Of a stretch of 64,000 bases of DNA, positions 14,690-22,279 are shown piece after piece (within the stretch, counting starts at the first letter, position 1; every line of letters begins with the position of its first letter). The DNA is from 12-FULL-44-12b sp964348525 (GTDB lineage: Bacteria > Patescibacteriota > Minisyncoccia > Phycocordibacterales > Zambryskibacteraceae). Below the pieces are notes generated by a model. The model was given only the letters and a program-made list of their open reading frames with translations. It ran no database searches and was not told the origin of the DNA. Position numbers and translations under genes: made by a program. The DNA lies in the NCBI GenBank assembly GCA_964348525.1, contig CAYGCY010000003.1:7048-71047 (forward strand), written 5' to 3'.

Positions 14690-14721
14690 CTTTGTCCTTT
14701 ATTTTATGGCTTTGTGAAGGC

Positions 14722-15492
14722 CTAAATTGCAATGTCTAATTCTATAGGACAATGGTCCGACCCATATATGTCTCTCCACATAAAACTTTTTTTTACTTTC
14801 GAAATTATTTCTTTATTTACAAAAAAGTAATCGATTCTCCAGCCAATATTCCTGTCTCTGGCAAAAGATTTTTGGTCCCAGTATGAATAAGCGTCTTTTT
14901 CATCTTTGTGCATATGTCTAAAGGTGTCTATATATCCTTTCTCTATTACTTTATCCATCCAAGCCCTTTCTACTGGGAGAAAACCTACATGACTTTCATT
15001 TTCCTTTGGTCTTGCTATGTCTATCTCTGTATGGGCCACATTTACGTCCCCACAAAATATGATGTTTTTATGCTTTTTCCTTAATGTCTCAACAAACTTT
15101 AAAAACTCATCATAAAAACCCAGCTTGTACTCGAGCCTCTCTGCTGGACCGCCTCCGTTGGGGAAGTAGATATTAATAAGTACATACTCTTTATATATAG
15201 CCGTGAGCATTCTGCCTTCGTTGTCGTATTTTTCTACCCCCATTCCATATAAAACTTTTTCCGGTTTCTCTTTTGAATATATAGCAACACCGCTATAGCC
15301 TTTTTTTAATTTGGGCCAATCAAAAAAGGCGTGATACCCTGCGGGCGAAGCTATCTCCGGTGGCAACTGATCTGTTGTGGCCTTTACCTCCTGCAAACAA
15401 ATAGCATCCGGATTTTGGTCAAAAATCCAGTTCAAATCACCATTCTTATGTGTAGCGCGAAGCCCGTTTACATTCCAAGAGATAAATCTCAT
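14722..15492 (-). CDS. xth: exodeoxyribonuclease III / AP endonuclease
   Basis: This Xth-type enzyme of the endonuclease/exonuclease/phosphatase superfamily cuts DNA at abasic sites in base excision repair. The 256 residues contain the expected motifs: SWNVNGLRA, the metal ligand in LQEVKAT, GYSGVAIYSK, CGDVNVAHTEID, the WRIDYFFV segment and the C-terminal catalytic GSDHCPIEL. It would act on abasic sites left by the MutM glycosylase encoded at 57.6 kb. Confidence 0.95.
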   Translation of the reverse strand: MRFISWNVNGLRATHKNGDLNWIFDQNPDAICLQEVKATTDQLPPEIASPAGYHAFFDWPKLKKGYSGVAIYSKEKPEKVLYGMGVEKYDNEGRMLTAIYKEYVLINIYFPNGGGPAERLEYKLGFYDEFLKFVETLRKKHKNIIFCGDVNVAHTEIDIARPKENESHVGFLPVERAWMDKVIEKGYIDTFRHMHKDEKDAYSYWDQKSFARDRNIGWRIDYFFVNKEIISKVKKSFMWRDIYGSDHCPIELDIAI

Positions 15493-15498
15493 ATTAAA

Positions 15499-15530
15499 AG
15501 CTTAAAGCCGTAAGCCCCAAGCTGCAAGCC
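15499..15530. repeat. degenerate AGCTT-iterated repeat, copy 2
   Basis: The stretch AGCTTAAAGCC...AAGCTGCAAGCC resembles the repeats at 5839, 56107 and 60689. It fills the gap between xth and the Xer gene. Confidence 0.5.
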
Positions 15531-15538
15531 TATAAAAA

Positions 15539-16468
15539 CTAATTGTTTTTTCTACCGTGAAATTTTTTATGTATTTCTTTTAGATGGGTGTCCGTGACAT
15601 GGGTATAAATTTGAGTGGTGGCAATGTTTGCATGACCAAGCAATACTTGGACACTTCGAAGATCTGCGCCATTCGACAGAAGGTCAGTAGCAAACGAGTG
15701 GCGCACAACATGGGGAGTAACTTTTTTAGAGATACCTGCTTTTATGGCGTAGTGCTTCACAATGCGCTCTATTGAACGCCTCGCCAAGGGTTGTGGTTCT
15801 TTTTCTTTTATTTCTTTTCCTATGTGCACAAAAAGTGCGTCGTTCATATCTTTACGGGCATTCAGATATTTCTTCACAGCGCTCCTTGCGGTGTCCGATA
15901 TAAAAACCACCCTCACTTTTCCACCTTTCCCGCGTATAGAAAATTCACCTGCATCAAAATCTATATCATTCGTAAGAGAGCACAATTCTGAAACACGCAA
16001 GCCTGTAGAAAAAAGAAGTTCGAGTATGGCTTTGTCTCGCAAACTTTTTAAATCGTCTCCCTGTGGAGCTTCGAGAAATCTGGAAAGTTCTGTAGGAGTA
16101 ATGAGGTCAAGTGTCCTTTCCGGAACTTTTGCTAATTCTATTTGTTCTGGTGCTAAAGATTTTATTCCATTTTTTGCTAAATATTTTAAAAAGGCACGGA
16201 GAGCAATCATGTAGTAGTTTTGAGTTTTCTTTGACAGTGTTTTCCCAGACTGTTTATTGTTGCCTGTCGATTGGCGATTGAGCCAAAGTCTGAATTCACG
16301 AATTTTTTCAGCAGAAATGTTTTCTGGTTTTGTTATTTTTGAATATTCTAAAAAACGAGAAAGGTAGTGATCATAATTTTCGACTGTTTTTAGGGCACGA
16401 CCCTTTTCTATCTCTATATATTCAAGAAATTGACGCTTCAGTTTTTGTAATTCAGTAATAGAAGGCAT
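15539..16468 (-). CDS. xerC: Xer-type tyrosine recombinase
   Basis: This 309-residue site-specific recombinase probably resolves chromosome dimers. It has the N-terminal SAM-like core-binding domain (about 1-110) and a catalytic domain with the full set of residues: Arg in STGLRVSEL, Lys in RGKGGKVR, HxxR in PHVVRHSFATDL, His in LLGHANIATTQ and Tyr in IYTHVTD. Whether it corresponds to XerC, XerD or a single-recombinase XerH-like system cannot be told from sequence alone. It lies near the parS-like cluster. Confidence 0.9.
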   Translation of the reverse strand: MPSITELQKLKRQFLEYIEIEKGRALKTVENYDHYLSRFLEYSKITKPENISAEKIREFRLWLNRQSTGNNKQSGKTLSKKTQNYYMIALRAFLKYLAKNGIKSLAPEQIELAKVPERTLDLITPTELSRFLEAPQGDDLKSLRDKAILELLFSTGLRVSELCSLTNDIDFDAGEFSIRGKGGKVRVVFISDTARSAVKKYLNARKDMNDALFVHIGKEIKEKEPQPLARRSIERIVKHYAIKAGISKKVTPHVVRHSFATDLLSNGADLRSVQVLLGHANIATTQIYTHVTDTHLKEIHKKFHGRKNN

Positions 16469-16539
16469 TTAGATGATGACGCACAATATTTTAACAAAAA
16501 GATTCAAATTATGTTTGTTTCTGTGCCCTTGAAAGGAAA

Positions 16540-16567
16540 TTGACACATTGCATAAAAATGGTATTGT
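16540..16567 (+). promoter_or_regulatory. promoter of the three-gene GHKL operon
   Basis: TTGACA (16540-16545) and TATTGT (16562-16567) are 16 bp apart. About 90 nt of leader precede the first Shine-Dalgarno-led ATG at 16664. Confidence 0.6.
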
Positions 16568-16663
16568 CCATGAAGATTTTGCCTATTTTGGGCTTCCGCC
16601 GTGGGATACCACGGAAATACGTTCTTTGAGAAATCAGGTATGGAGAAACAGGGGAGTACCAAT

Positions 16664-16894
16664 ATGAGAGCGGCAGTAGCCGGTGTATTTCTAGACAAGG
16701 GATATGCTGTGACATACCCAATCGAAGAAATGCCACCCGTTAACACGGGGACACCGATTACTTTTTCACTCTCTGACTGGAAGGAAGATAACCCTCCCCA
16801 AAAAGGCCAGGTGGTCGTTTTGGAGAAGGTACAACTCTTTGTCCGTGGTTGGAGGGCCTCAAGGGCCTCTTCAGTCACGCCAACATCGACTTAA
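16664..16894 (+). CDS. small beta-rich protein, first gene of the GHKL operon
   Basis: This 76-residue protein of unknown function is hydrophilic with many predicted strands (GTPITFSLSDWK, KGQVVVLEKVQLFVRGWRA). That could fit a small barrel, although no nucleic-acid-binding motif is certain. ATG 16664 was chosen over the longer frame from 16601 because GGGGAG lies 7 nt before it. The next gene begins 12 nt after its stop. Base composition is richer in G+C than the flanking xer and rpsO genes. Confidence 0.7.
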   Translation: MRAAVAGVFLDKGYAVTYPIEEMPPVNTGTPITFSLSDWKEDNPPQKGQVVVLEKVQLFVRGWRASRASSVTPTST

Positions 16895-16906
16895 CAGGAG
16901 CAAGGA

Positions 16907-17725
16907 ATGAGAGACGAGAAGCGCGGAACAACACTAGATTGTTGGCGCCACTACTCAGCCACACTACCCCAAGGAACCAGAAACTGTAACGACGCCCGCG
17001 AAGGGCTTCGAGAGTTTTTGGGGGTTAGCGTCGGCACAGTCAGGCGCTACATCACGAAACCAGAAAGCTTGAAGGGACTGCCACTTGTCAAAATGCGGTA
17101 TTTCCTTTCCGCAATGGGCTACGTTGTTGCTGAACTCGAGGCTATGCAAGATTATGCTCGAGACCTAGCAGAAATGATTGCCCTTGATGTGATAGCCATT
17201 GATTTTGCCTACGAGGTCCTCGGATACAAAAACGTACACGGGGTTTTCAGGCTTATCCATGGCAAATCACTGGATATTGAACATGACCCAAATGGGAGAA
17301 AGCGCATTGAGCGCATTCGCGTGTTGTGTCAACAAAAGAAGGAAGAAGTAGCGCGATTGCGCCACCTGTGGAATGGGCGCTGGAATATTCCAGTAGCCGA
17401 TACAAAAGTGCCTAATCAGGCAGTTGGACTAATCAACGATGGACCTTCTTTCGCACAAAAACGGTCCGCAAGGGAAGCGCGTGACAATGACATGGTGATT
17501 TTTGCCGGTCTAGTCAGGGCGCTACTTCCTATCGCAAACCGGCTCGCTTCAGACGACTACTCTGCCGAAGACAGGAGAGAAGCCCGTGCTCAAGCCGGGC
17601 CAAACAATGTCTTCAGTCTTTCTAACGCTCTTAACCAACTGTGCAGTGAAACTGCACGGGAACAATTGAGCAAAGAAGGACAAACCCCCTCACCACATCA
17701 GCAACCAGCAAGGAGCAAGGAATGA
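16907..17725 (+). CDS. helix-turn-helix protein, second gene of the GHKL operon
   Basis: This 272-residue soluble protein resembles an XRE-type regulator in its N-terminal part. Residues 31-72 read as a helix-turn-helix (REGLREFLGVSVGTVRRYI), and a second HTH-like segment follows at about 97-121 (LGYKNVHGVFRLIHG). The middle is charged and helical, and the last 40 residues are Ser/Pro/Gln-rich and probably disordered. It has a strong Shine-Dalgarno sequence (AGGAGCAAGGAATG). Its stop overlaps the next start by 4 nt, so it is translationally coupled to the ATPase. It may recognise DNA for the ATPase or repress the operon. Confidence 0.75.
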   Translation: MRDEKRGTTLDCWRHYSATLPQGTRNCNDAREGLREFLGVSVGTVRRYITKPESLKGLPLVKMRYFLSAMGYVVAELEAMQDYARDLAEMIALDVIAIDFAYEVLGYKNVHGVFRLIHGKSLDIEHDPNGRKRIERIRVLCQQKKEEVARLRHLWNGRWNIPVADTKVPNQAVGLINDGPSFAQKRSAREARDNDMVIFAGLVRALLPIANRLASDDYSAEDRREARAQAGPNNVFSLSNALNQLCSETAREQLSKEGQTPSPHQQPARSKE

Positions 17726-19431
17726 GTGTTGCAACAACCCCGCGGGCCAGCAAGCGCACGTCTGCTCTGGAATTTCACCAGGGAAGCATGCTTGCACGAG
17801 TGGCCTCCACTTACCCCAATCTTTTTGATGATGGGGTGGTGACAGAACTGGTACAAAACGCCATCGACTCAGGTGCCAAGTGCATCTGGATCAATATCAA
17901 CCTGCACAAGAGAAGCATCGTTGTTCAGGATGACGGCGACGGCGCGAGTGCTCTTAAGTTTGACCAAGCGCTCGGTCGTGTCGGCAAAACCATGAAGGAT
18001 AGGGACAAGCTCGGCCGTTACGGCATTGGGCTTGTCACTCCGATTGGCAAGTGCGAACGCTTCATCTTCACCTCAACCACAAAGAATGACCCACATGGTT
18101 ACAACCAGTGGACATTTGAGTGTGCTGAGATCGTGGAGAAGGAGTCTGACATCAAGATTCCGTGCGACCCTCGTCCAGACTTGGTATTCAGCCGAGTTGA
18201 GGGAAAGGGGACTCGGTGGCGCACCGAAATGCGTATCGAAAAGTTCAGGAAGGATCTCCGCGTACAACGCTTCGATCGCGAGCGCTTGACCTCTGCAATT
18301 CAAGAGAGGTTCAGCATTGCAATGAAGAGGCGCGGAACGACGATTTTCGTCAATCTGATTGATGAAGACGGGAAACACGGATCCTGGGACATTAAGCCCC
18401 GAGAGTTTCGTGGCACCCAGCTCAAAAAGGTTGAGGAATTTGGTAGGACAAGTGGTCTTACCACATTTGAACTTTTCCTTTCGCCAAGAGTTTCTAAGGC
18501 GCCGAAGGGGAAAGTTCTGGTTGGTGAAAGTGCAAACGATTTTAGGATCGATTTCCGCACTTTTATCAACTTCTCTGCCAGTGAGTTCCTGTCAGAGGAC
18601 GCGGCACAGGCCCTGTCCTCTGGAATTTTCGAGGGGGTAATTTCTAACTCCACGATCACGCTCAGGCCTGATCGGAAGAGTTTTGAGAAAAATACTGCCC
18701 TCGCGGAATTCTGCAAACAGATTGAGAAGTGGTTTCAAGAAGCCGGTGTGTTCTATATCGAAGAGGTCAGAACGGCCCAGCGAGAAGAGCGCTACCAAGC
18801 AATTGGGAACCGCTCGATGCGCGTGATTGAGGAGTTATGCCGGAAAAGTCCGGTCATGCTCGACCTCATCCAGACTTTTAAGGTGGGGACTCGTGGTACC
18901 GGACACGCCGACACTGATATTGATATCGTCGGCAAACAAGACAGACCGTCAATCTCGACCCATTCGGCTGGTGTCCCAAGAGAAAAGTCTTCTGGGGACG
19001 AAGGCCATGGCGAAAGACAGGATCCGGAGAACGATCACAAGATGCACAAGCCGTTCAGCGTGATCGGGCCTCGTGGCAAGCGCAGGCTAACCGTTCGTAG
19101 CGATTCTCTCGGACTTCAGTTTGCCTACGAAGCGGTCATGTCGCCAAACCTGTGGAGTCTTGACGGGAAGAGTGGTGTCATTACTTTCAACACACGCCAT
19201 GTGCGTTGGCAACAGGCGGAGGAAGGGGGAGACGTCTGTCTCATGAAACTTCAGGAGCTCGTCGCTGTCTTTGCACTACACATGGAGATGACTCCAGCCG
19301 TGTGGCAAAAGCAAGCGACCCAGTTCCTAGAAGATTCACTTGAGAGCGTTGTGTTCCTCATCCTAAACAGCGACAAGATTGCTGGACGAAAGACGATTGT
19401 TCACAACGAGCTCAGAAAAAAGACTGTTTAG
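17722..19431 (+). CDS. GHKL (Hsp90/MutL/MORC-type) ATPase
   Basis: This 569-residue protein has an N-terminal ATP-binding Bergerat fold with all its motifs: the N-box ELVQNAIDSGA (42-52), the G1 box DDGDGAS (70-76), the G2 box GRYGIGL (98-104) and a GKGT segment (161-164). It has no dimerisation and phosphoacceptor histidine helix, receiver or membrane segment, so it is not a sensor kinase. The following 200 residues could be the transducer domain seen in MutL and Hsp90. A charged low-complexity stretch lies at about 400-450, with a conserved-looking C-terminal domain after it. It is coupled to the HTH gene by a 4-nt overlap and led by AAGGAGCAAGGAATG. Its role is unknown; defence is one possibility. 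Confidence 0.8.
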   Translation: MSVATTPRASKRTSALEFHQGSMLARVASTYPNLFDDGVVTELVQNAIDSGAKCIWININLHKRSIVVQDDGDGASALKFDQALGRVGKTMKDRDKLGRYGIGLVTPIGKCERFIFTSTTKNDPHGYNQWTFECAEIVEKESDIKIPCDPRPDLVFSRVEGKGTRWRTEMRIEKFRKDLRVQRFDRERLTSAIQERFSIAMKRRGTTIFVNLIDEDGKHGSWDIKPREFRGTQLKKVEEFGRTSGLTTFELFLSPRVSKAPKGKVLVGESANDFRIDFRTFINFSASEFLSEDAAQALSSGIFEGVISNSTITLRPDRKSFEKNTALAEFCKQIEKWFQEAGVFYIEEVRTAQREERYQAIGNRSMRVIEELCRKSPVMLDLIQTFKVGTRGTGHADTDIDIVGKQDRPSISTHSAGVPREKSSGDEGHGERQDPENDHKMHKPFSVIGPRGKRRLTVRSDSLGLQFAYEAVMSPNLWSLDGKSGVITFNTRHVRWQQAEEGGDVCLMKLQELVAVFALHMEMTPAVWQKQATQFLEDSLESVVFLILNSDKIAGRKTIVHNELRKKTV

Positions 19432-19442
19432 AACCTGATTTC

Positions 19443-19470
19443 AGGGCGACACGGATTCCCGTGTCGCCCT
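19443..19470 (+). terminator. terminator of the GHKL operon
   Basis: AGGGCGACACGG (19443-19454) pairs perfectly with CCGTGTCGCCCT (19459-19470) around an ATTC loop. TTTGTTTTTA follows, which is a classic intrinsic terminator. Confidence 0.88.
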
Positions 19471-19509
19471 TTGTTTTTATGGGGTTTTTACAAGACCACA
19501 TATGAGGAC

Positions 19510-19538
19510 TTGCGTAAAATTAAAGGGTGTGCTATTAT
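19510..19538 (+). promoter_or_regulatory. rpsO promoter, predicted leaderless transcript
   Basis: TTGCGT (19510-19515) and TATTAT (19533-19538) are 17 bp apart. The proposed GTG start at 19545 is 6 nt downstream. The ATG at 19527 lies inside the promoter, so it cannot be the start of this transcript. Confidence 0.6.
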
Positions 19539-19544
19539 TTGGAG

Positions 19545-19820
19545 GTGATTACAAAAACAAAAAAGCAGAAAATCATAGCCGAAGTGGCGTCTCATAAAAC
19601 AGATACCGGTTCCGCGCAGGTTCAAATAGCAATCCTCACCAAAAAAATTGAGGAACTTGCTTCACATTTGAAAAAACACGCCCAGGACAATCACTCCCGC
19701 AGGGGACTTTTGAAGATGGTTTCGGAGCGACAAAAACACATGAAGTATTTGGAAAAGAGAAATCCCAAAGAATTCAACGCTCTTATGAAAAAGCTCGGCA
19801 TGAAGAAAAAGACTGCCTAA
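19545..19820 (+). CDS. rpsO: 30S ribosomal protein S15
   Basis: S15 binds the central domain of 16S rRNA and nucleates platform assembly. The core HxxDTGSAQVQIAILT...HLKKHAQDNHSRRGLL and the C-terminal YLEKRNPKEFNALMKKLG are diagnostic. GTG 19545 gives 91 residues, close to the usual 89. The upstream ATG (19527) would add six residues (MCYYLE) that overlap the -10 box. GGAGGTGA at this position looks like a Shine-Dalgarno sequence but contains the start codon itself. No pnp gene follows, unlike in many bacteria. Confidence 0.93.
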   Translation: MITKTKKQKIIAEVASHKTDTGSAQVQIAILTKKIEELASHLKKHAQDNHSRRGLLKMVSERQKHMKYLEKRNPKEFNALMKKLGMKKKTA

Positions 19821-19888
19821 TTTTCTATACCTTCTATTTATTTTTGTAATCAGTTCGAAACTTATTTATAAACTTTTAATCAAAATTC

Positions 19889-20503
19889 ATGTCAATAATC
19901 AAACATAGTGAACAGCGCGTAGCTGTTCTTATAGATACCCAAAATCTTTATCACAGTGCAAAAAACTTATACAACGCTAAAGTAAATTTTAAAAATGTTC
20001 TAGATGAAGCGGTGGCCGGAAGAATACTGGTTCGAGCCGCTGCTTATGTAATAACCACAGAATCTGGAGAAGAAAAAGCCTTTTTTGAGGCCCTAGAAAA
20101 AGCGGGCATAGAAACCAAAACAAAAAATCTTCAAATCTTCTCCGGTGGAGCCAAAAAAGCTGACTGGGATGTCGGGCTTGCGATAGACGCAGTAAAAATT
20201 TCAGAAAAAGTAGACGCTATCGTTATTGTTTCTGGAGACGGCGACTTTATACCACTAGTTGAATACTTAAAAGCGCACGGAGTGCAAACAGAGGCCGCAG
20301 CTTTTGGAAGATCTACTTCTTCAAAATTAATAGAATCAGCCGACGATTTCATAGATCTCGATGCCAATATAAAAAGATTTTTGATGAGAGCCCCGCAATT
20401 GAGACAAGCTAGGCCTCGCAGAAAATTCATTGCAGATGACCCTAGAAATTCTGCCGACACTCAAGAGACATCTACTGAGACAAGCACCGAGAAGTCTCTA
20501 TAA
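19889..20503 (+). CDS. NYN domain (LabA/DUF88-like) protein
   Basis: This 204-residue protein has a PIN-like NYN fold, a presumed metal-dependent RNase or RNA-binding domain. Acidic residues typical of the active site are visible in AVLIDTQNLYHSA (about 12-24), KKADWDVGLAIDA and IVSGDGDFIPLVEYLK. The domain ends with FGRSTSSKLIESADDFIDL, as in LabA-type proteins. The last 45 residues are basic and then Thr/Glu/Ser-rich, probably disordered. It sits between rpsO and a membrane protein on the same strand. Its physiological target is unknown. Confidence 0.85.
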   Translation: MSIIKHSEQRVAVLIDTQNLYHSAKNLYNAKVNFKNVLDEAVAGRILVRAAAYVITTESGEEKAFFEALEKAGIETKTKNLQIFSGGAKKADWDVGLAIDAVKISEKVDAIVIVSGDGDFIPLVEYLKAHGVQTEAAAFGRSTSSKLIESADDFIDLDANIKRFLMRAPQLRQARPRRKFIADDPRNSADTQETSTETSTEKSL

Positions 20504-20528
20504 ACAGTGCGTGTTAGAATAATAATAA

Positions 20529-21860
20529 ATGGAACCGCAAAATAATCAGGACAAAAAACCTGGAATGGATTTTCAGGATGACACAGTCCAAACCCTTCTC
20601 GCAAAAGCAAGAAAAGAGGCAGAAGAAAGATCGCAGATGTATGCAAAGAGTGGGGGAGTTTTGCCTAGTGTACCACCAGGAGTAAAAAAGGAATTACTTC
20701 AGGGCACAACTTTTGAACCGGTAATTGAAAAAGCTGAAGGGCCAGCGGAAACTGAATCTGTAAAGTTTTCTTCCGTGCCAGTAGATAATAACCCGGCCAC
20801 AGAAACAACCGAACCCACAACACAAGAACCTTCTTTGAAAAATTTGCGCACCTTTCAAGGCGATGTCGCAAATGCCTTAAAGGACCAAAACGCCTCTGTC
20901 ATTTCAATTGCCATGGCTACTAGAAAAAGAAGGGCGGAACGTAAAGAGGTCGTCCAAACTCCTGCCGAAAAACATAAAGAAAGAAAAAATACCTGGCTAG
21001 CACTAGGCTCATCTGTACTACTTATAGTAGGGCTGTCTATATTAGGGGGCCTCTATTATGTGCATCTTCAGGAATTGCCTGTCCCTATTGCTGAAGCGCC
21101 AAAAACTGTAATAAGTTTTGACAAATCAACAGAGATTCTTTTTCAGGGGCTAACAAAAGACAAATTCATGTCTCTCATCTACAGCGTAAAAGATAAGATC
21201 GGCACACAAATGGGAGAAATAAATTATTTAAACATAATAAAAAGAATGGGGACTGCGCCTGAAAACACCGTAACCAAAACAATTACTGGTGCAGAATTTT
21301 TTGGATTAATAAAAACCAAAGCGCCCCTTACTGTAACAAAATCTTTTAGCGACACTTTTATGCTGGGACTTTATCAAGGTAAAAAATCTGGCGTCTTCAT
21401 ACTATTAGGAATAAATTCCTATGAAACTGTTTTTGACGGAATGTTTAAGTGGGAAAAAGAAATGTGGAACGATTTGGGAGCACTTCTGTCACCAAACCCT
21501 ATACCAGTATTAATAACCCCTCCGACAATACAAAAATTTTCTTCTACTACATCCGCCACTTCTACAAACATTTCTACTACTACAAAAACACAAAGCGTTT
21601 CTGGCATCACTCCATTACCCTCAATAAATGTTGATACAAATAAAATAAGCTCAACTACTGCTTTCATTCCTCCCACAAACATAACAGCGCCATTCATAGA
21701 CAAAGTAGTGTCTAATAAAGACACTAGGGTTCTACAGAACCAATACGGGGAAACAGTGGTGATTTACGGCTTTGTCACAAGAGACCTGCTTCTCATTGCG
21801 TCCAATGAAGAGACGTTTAAAGCAATACTTGATAAGGCTTTTACGGCCCAAGGGCAATAG
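20529..21860 (+). CDS. single-pass membrane protein, unknown function
   Basis: The 443-residue product has a long cytoplasmic N-terminus (about 1-150, Glu/Lys/Pro-rich), one transmembrane helix (about 154-177, WLALGSSVLLIVGLSILGGLYYV) and an extracytoplasmic alpha/beta region. That region is interrupted by a Ser/Thr-rich stretch (about 335-365). The architecture is typical of a signalling or envelope protein, but I recognise no domain. A TAGAAT box ends 8 nt before the ATG, so the transcript may be nearly leaderless. A DksA-like gene follows after 41 nt. Confidence 0.7.
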   Translation: MEPQNNQDKKPGMDFQDDTVQTLLAKARKEAEERSQMYAKSGGVLPSVPPGVKKELLQGTTFEPVIEKAEGPAETESVKFSSVPVDNNPATETTEPTTQEPSLKNLRTFQGDVANALKDQNASVISIAMATRKRRAERKEVVQTPAEKHKERKNTWLALGSSVLLIVGLSILGGLYYVHLQELPVPIAEAPKTVISFDKSTEILFQGLTKDKFMSLIYSVKDKIGTQMGEINYLNIIKRMGTAPENTVTKTITGAEFFGLIKTKAPLTVTKSFSDTFMLGLYQGKKSGVFILLGINSYETVFDGMFKWEKEMWNDLGALLSPNPIPVLITPPTIQKFSSTTSATSTNISTTTKTQSVSGITPLPSINVDTNKISSTTAFIPPTNITAPFIDKVVSNKDTRVLQNQYGETVVIYGFVTRDLLLIASNEETFKAILDKAFTAQGQ

Positions 21861-21901
21861 GGCTTGAAGACCAGATAAAGAACCTGTAAGCTTTCACTAC
21901 T

Positions 21902-22255
21902 ATGATAGACATTAAAAAGTTTGAGGAAAAACTAAAGGGAGAAAAACAGCTTCTTGAAAACGAGTTATCTCAAGTGGCACAAAGAAATCCTTCCAATCCA
22001 TCTGACTGGGTTCCCGCTGTTGGTGATACTGACCAATCAACAGCAGACGATAATGTCACAGCAGACTCATTTGAGGCTTTGGAAAATAATATGGGAGTAA
22101 CCACTCAGTTAGAAAACAGACTTAGCGACATTAATATGGCTTTGGAAAAAATAGGTAAGGGAACATTTGGGGTGTGCGAGGTTTGTGGCGAGCAAATAGA
22201 AGAGGAGAGACTAGAAGCAAATCCTGCTGCCAAAACCTGTAAGGTGCATATGTAA
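21902..22255 (+). CDS. DksA/TraR-type zinc-finger protein
   Basis: This 117-residue protein has an N-terminal coiled-coil hairpin (about 1-85) and a C-terminal zinc-finger (CEVCGEQIEEERLEANPAAKTC-type, closing with CKVHM). The family members DksA and TraR insert into the RNA polymerase secondary channel. The coiled-coil tip here has Asp-rich segments (VGDTDQSTADDN), which fits a polymerase-acting factor. A role like that of sporulation protein YteA is also possible. comM starts 24 nt downstream with its own -10 box. Confidence 0.85.
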   Translation: MIDIKKFEEKLKGEKQLLENELSQVAQRNPSNPSDWVPAVGDTDQSTADDNVTADSFEALENNMGVTTQLENRLSDINMALEKIGKGTFGVCEVCGEQIEEERLEANPAAKTCKVHM

Positions 22256-22279
22256 TTACGCCCACATATAATGGGGCAA

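Noticed and set aside
15539..16468. Integrase of a mobile element carrying the GHKL operon
   Set aside because: The recombinase looks like housekeeping Xer, and no attachment-site repeats flank 15.5-19.5 kb. Proximity alone is not enough.
17722..19431. Sensor histidine kinase
   Set aside because: The ATP-binding motifs are of the Hsp90/MutL type, and there is no phosphoacceptor histidine helix, membrane segment or receiver partner.
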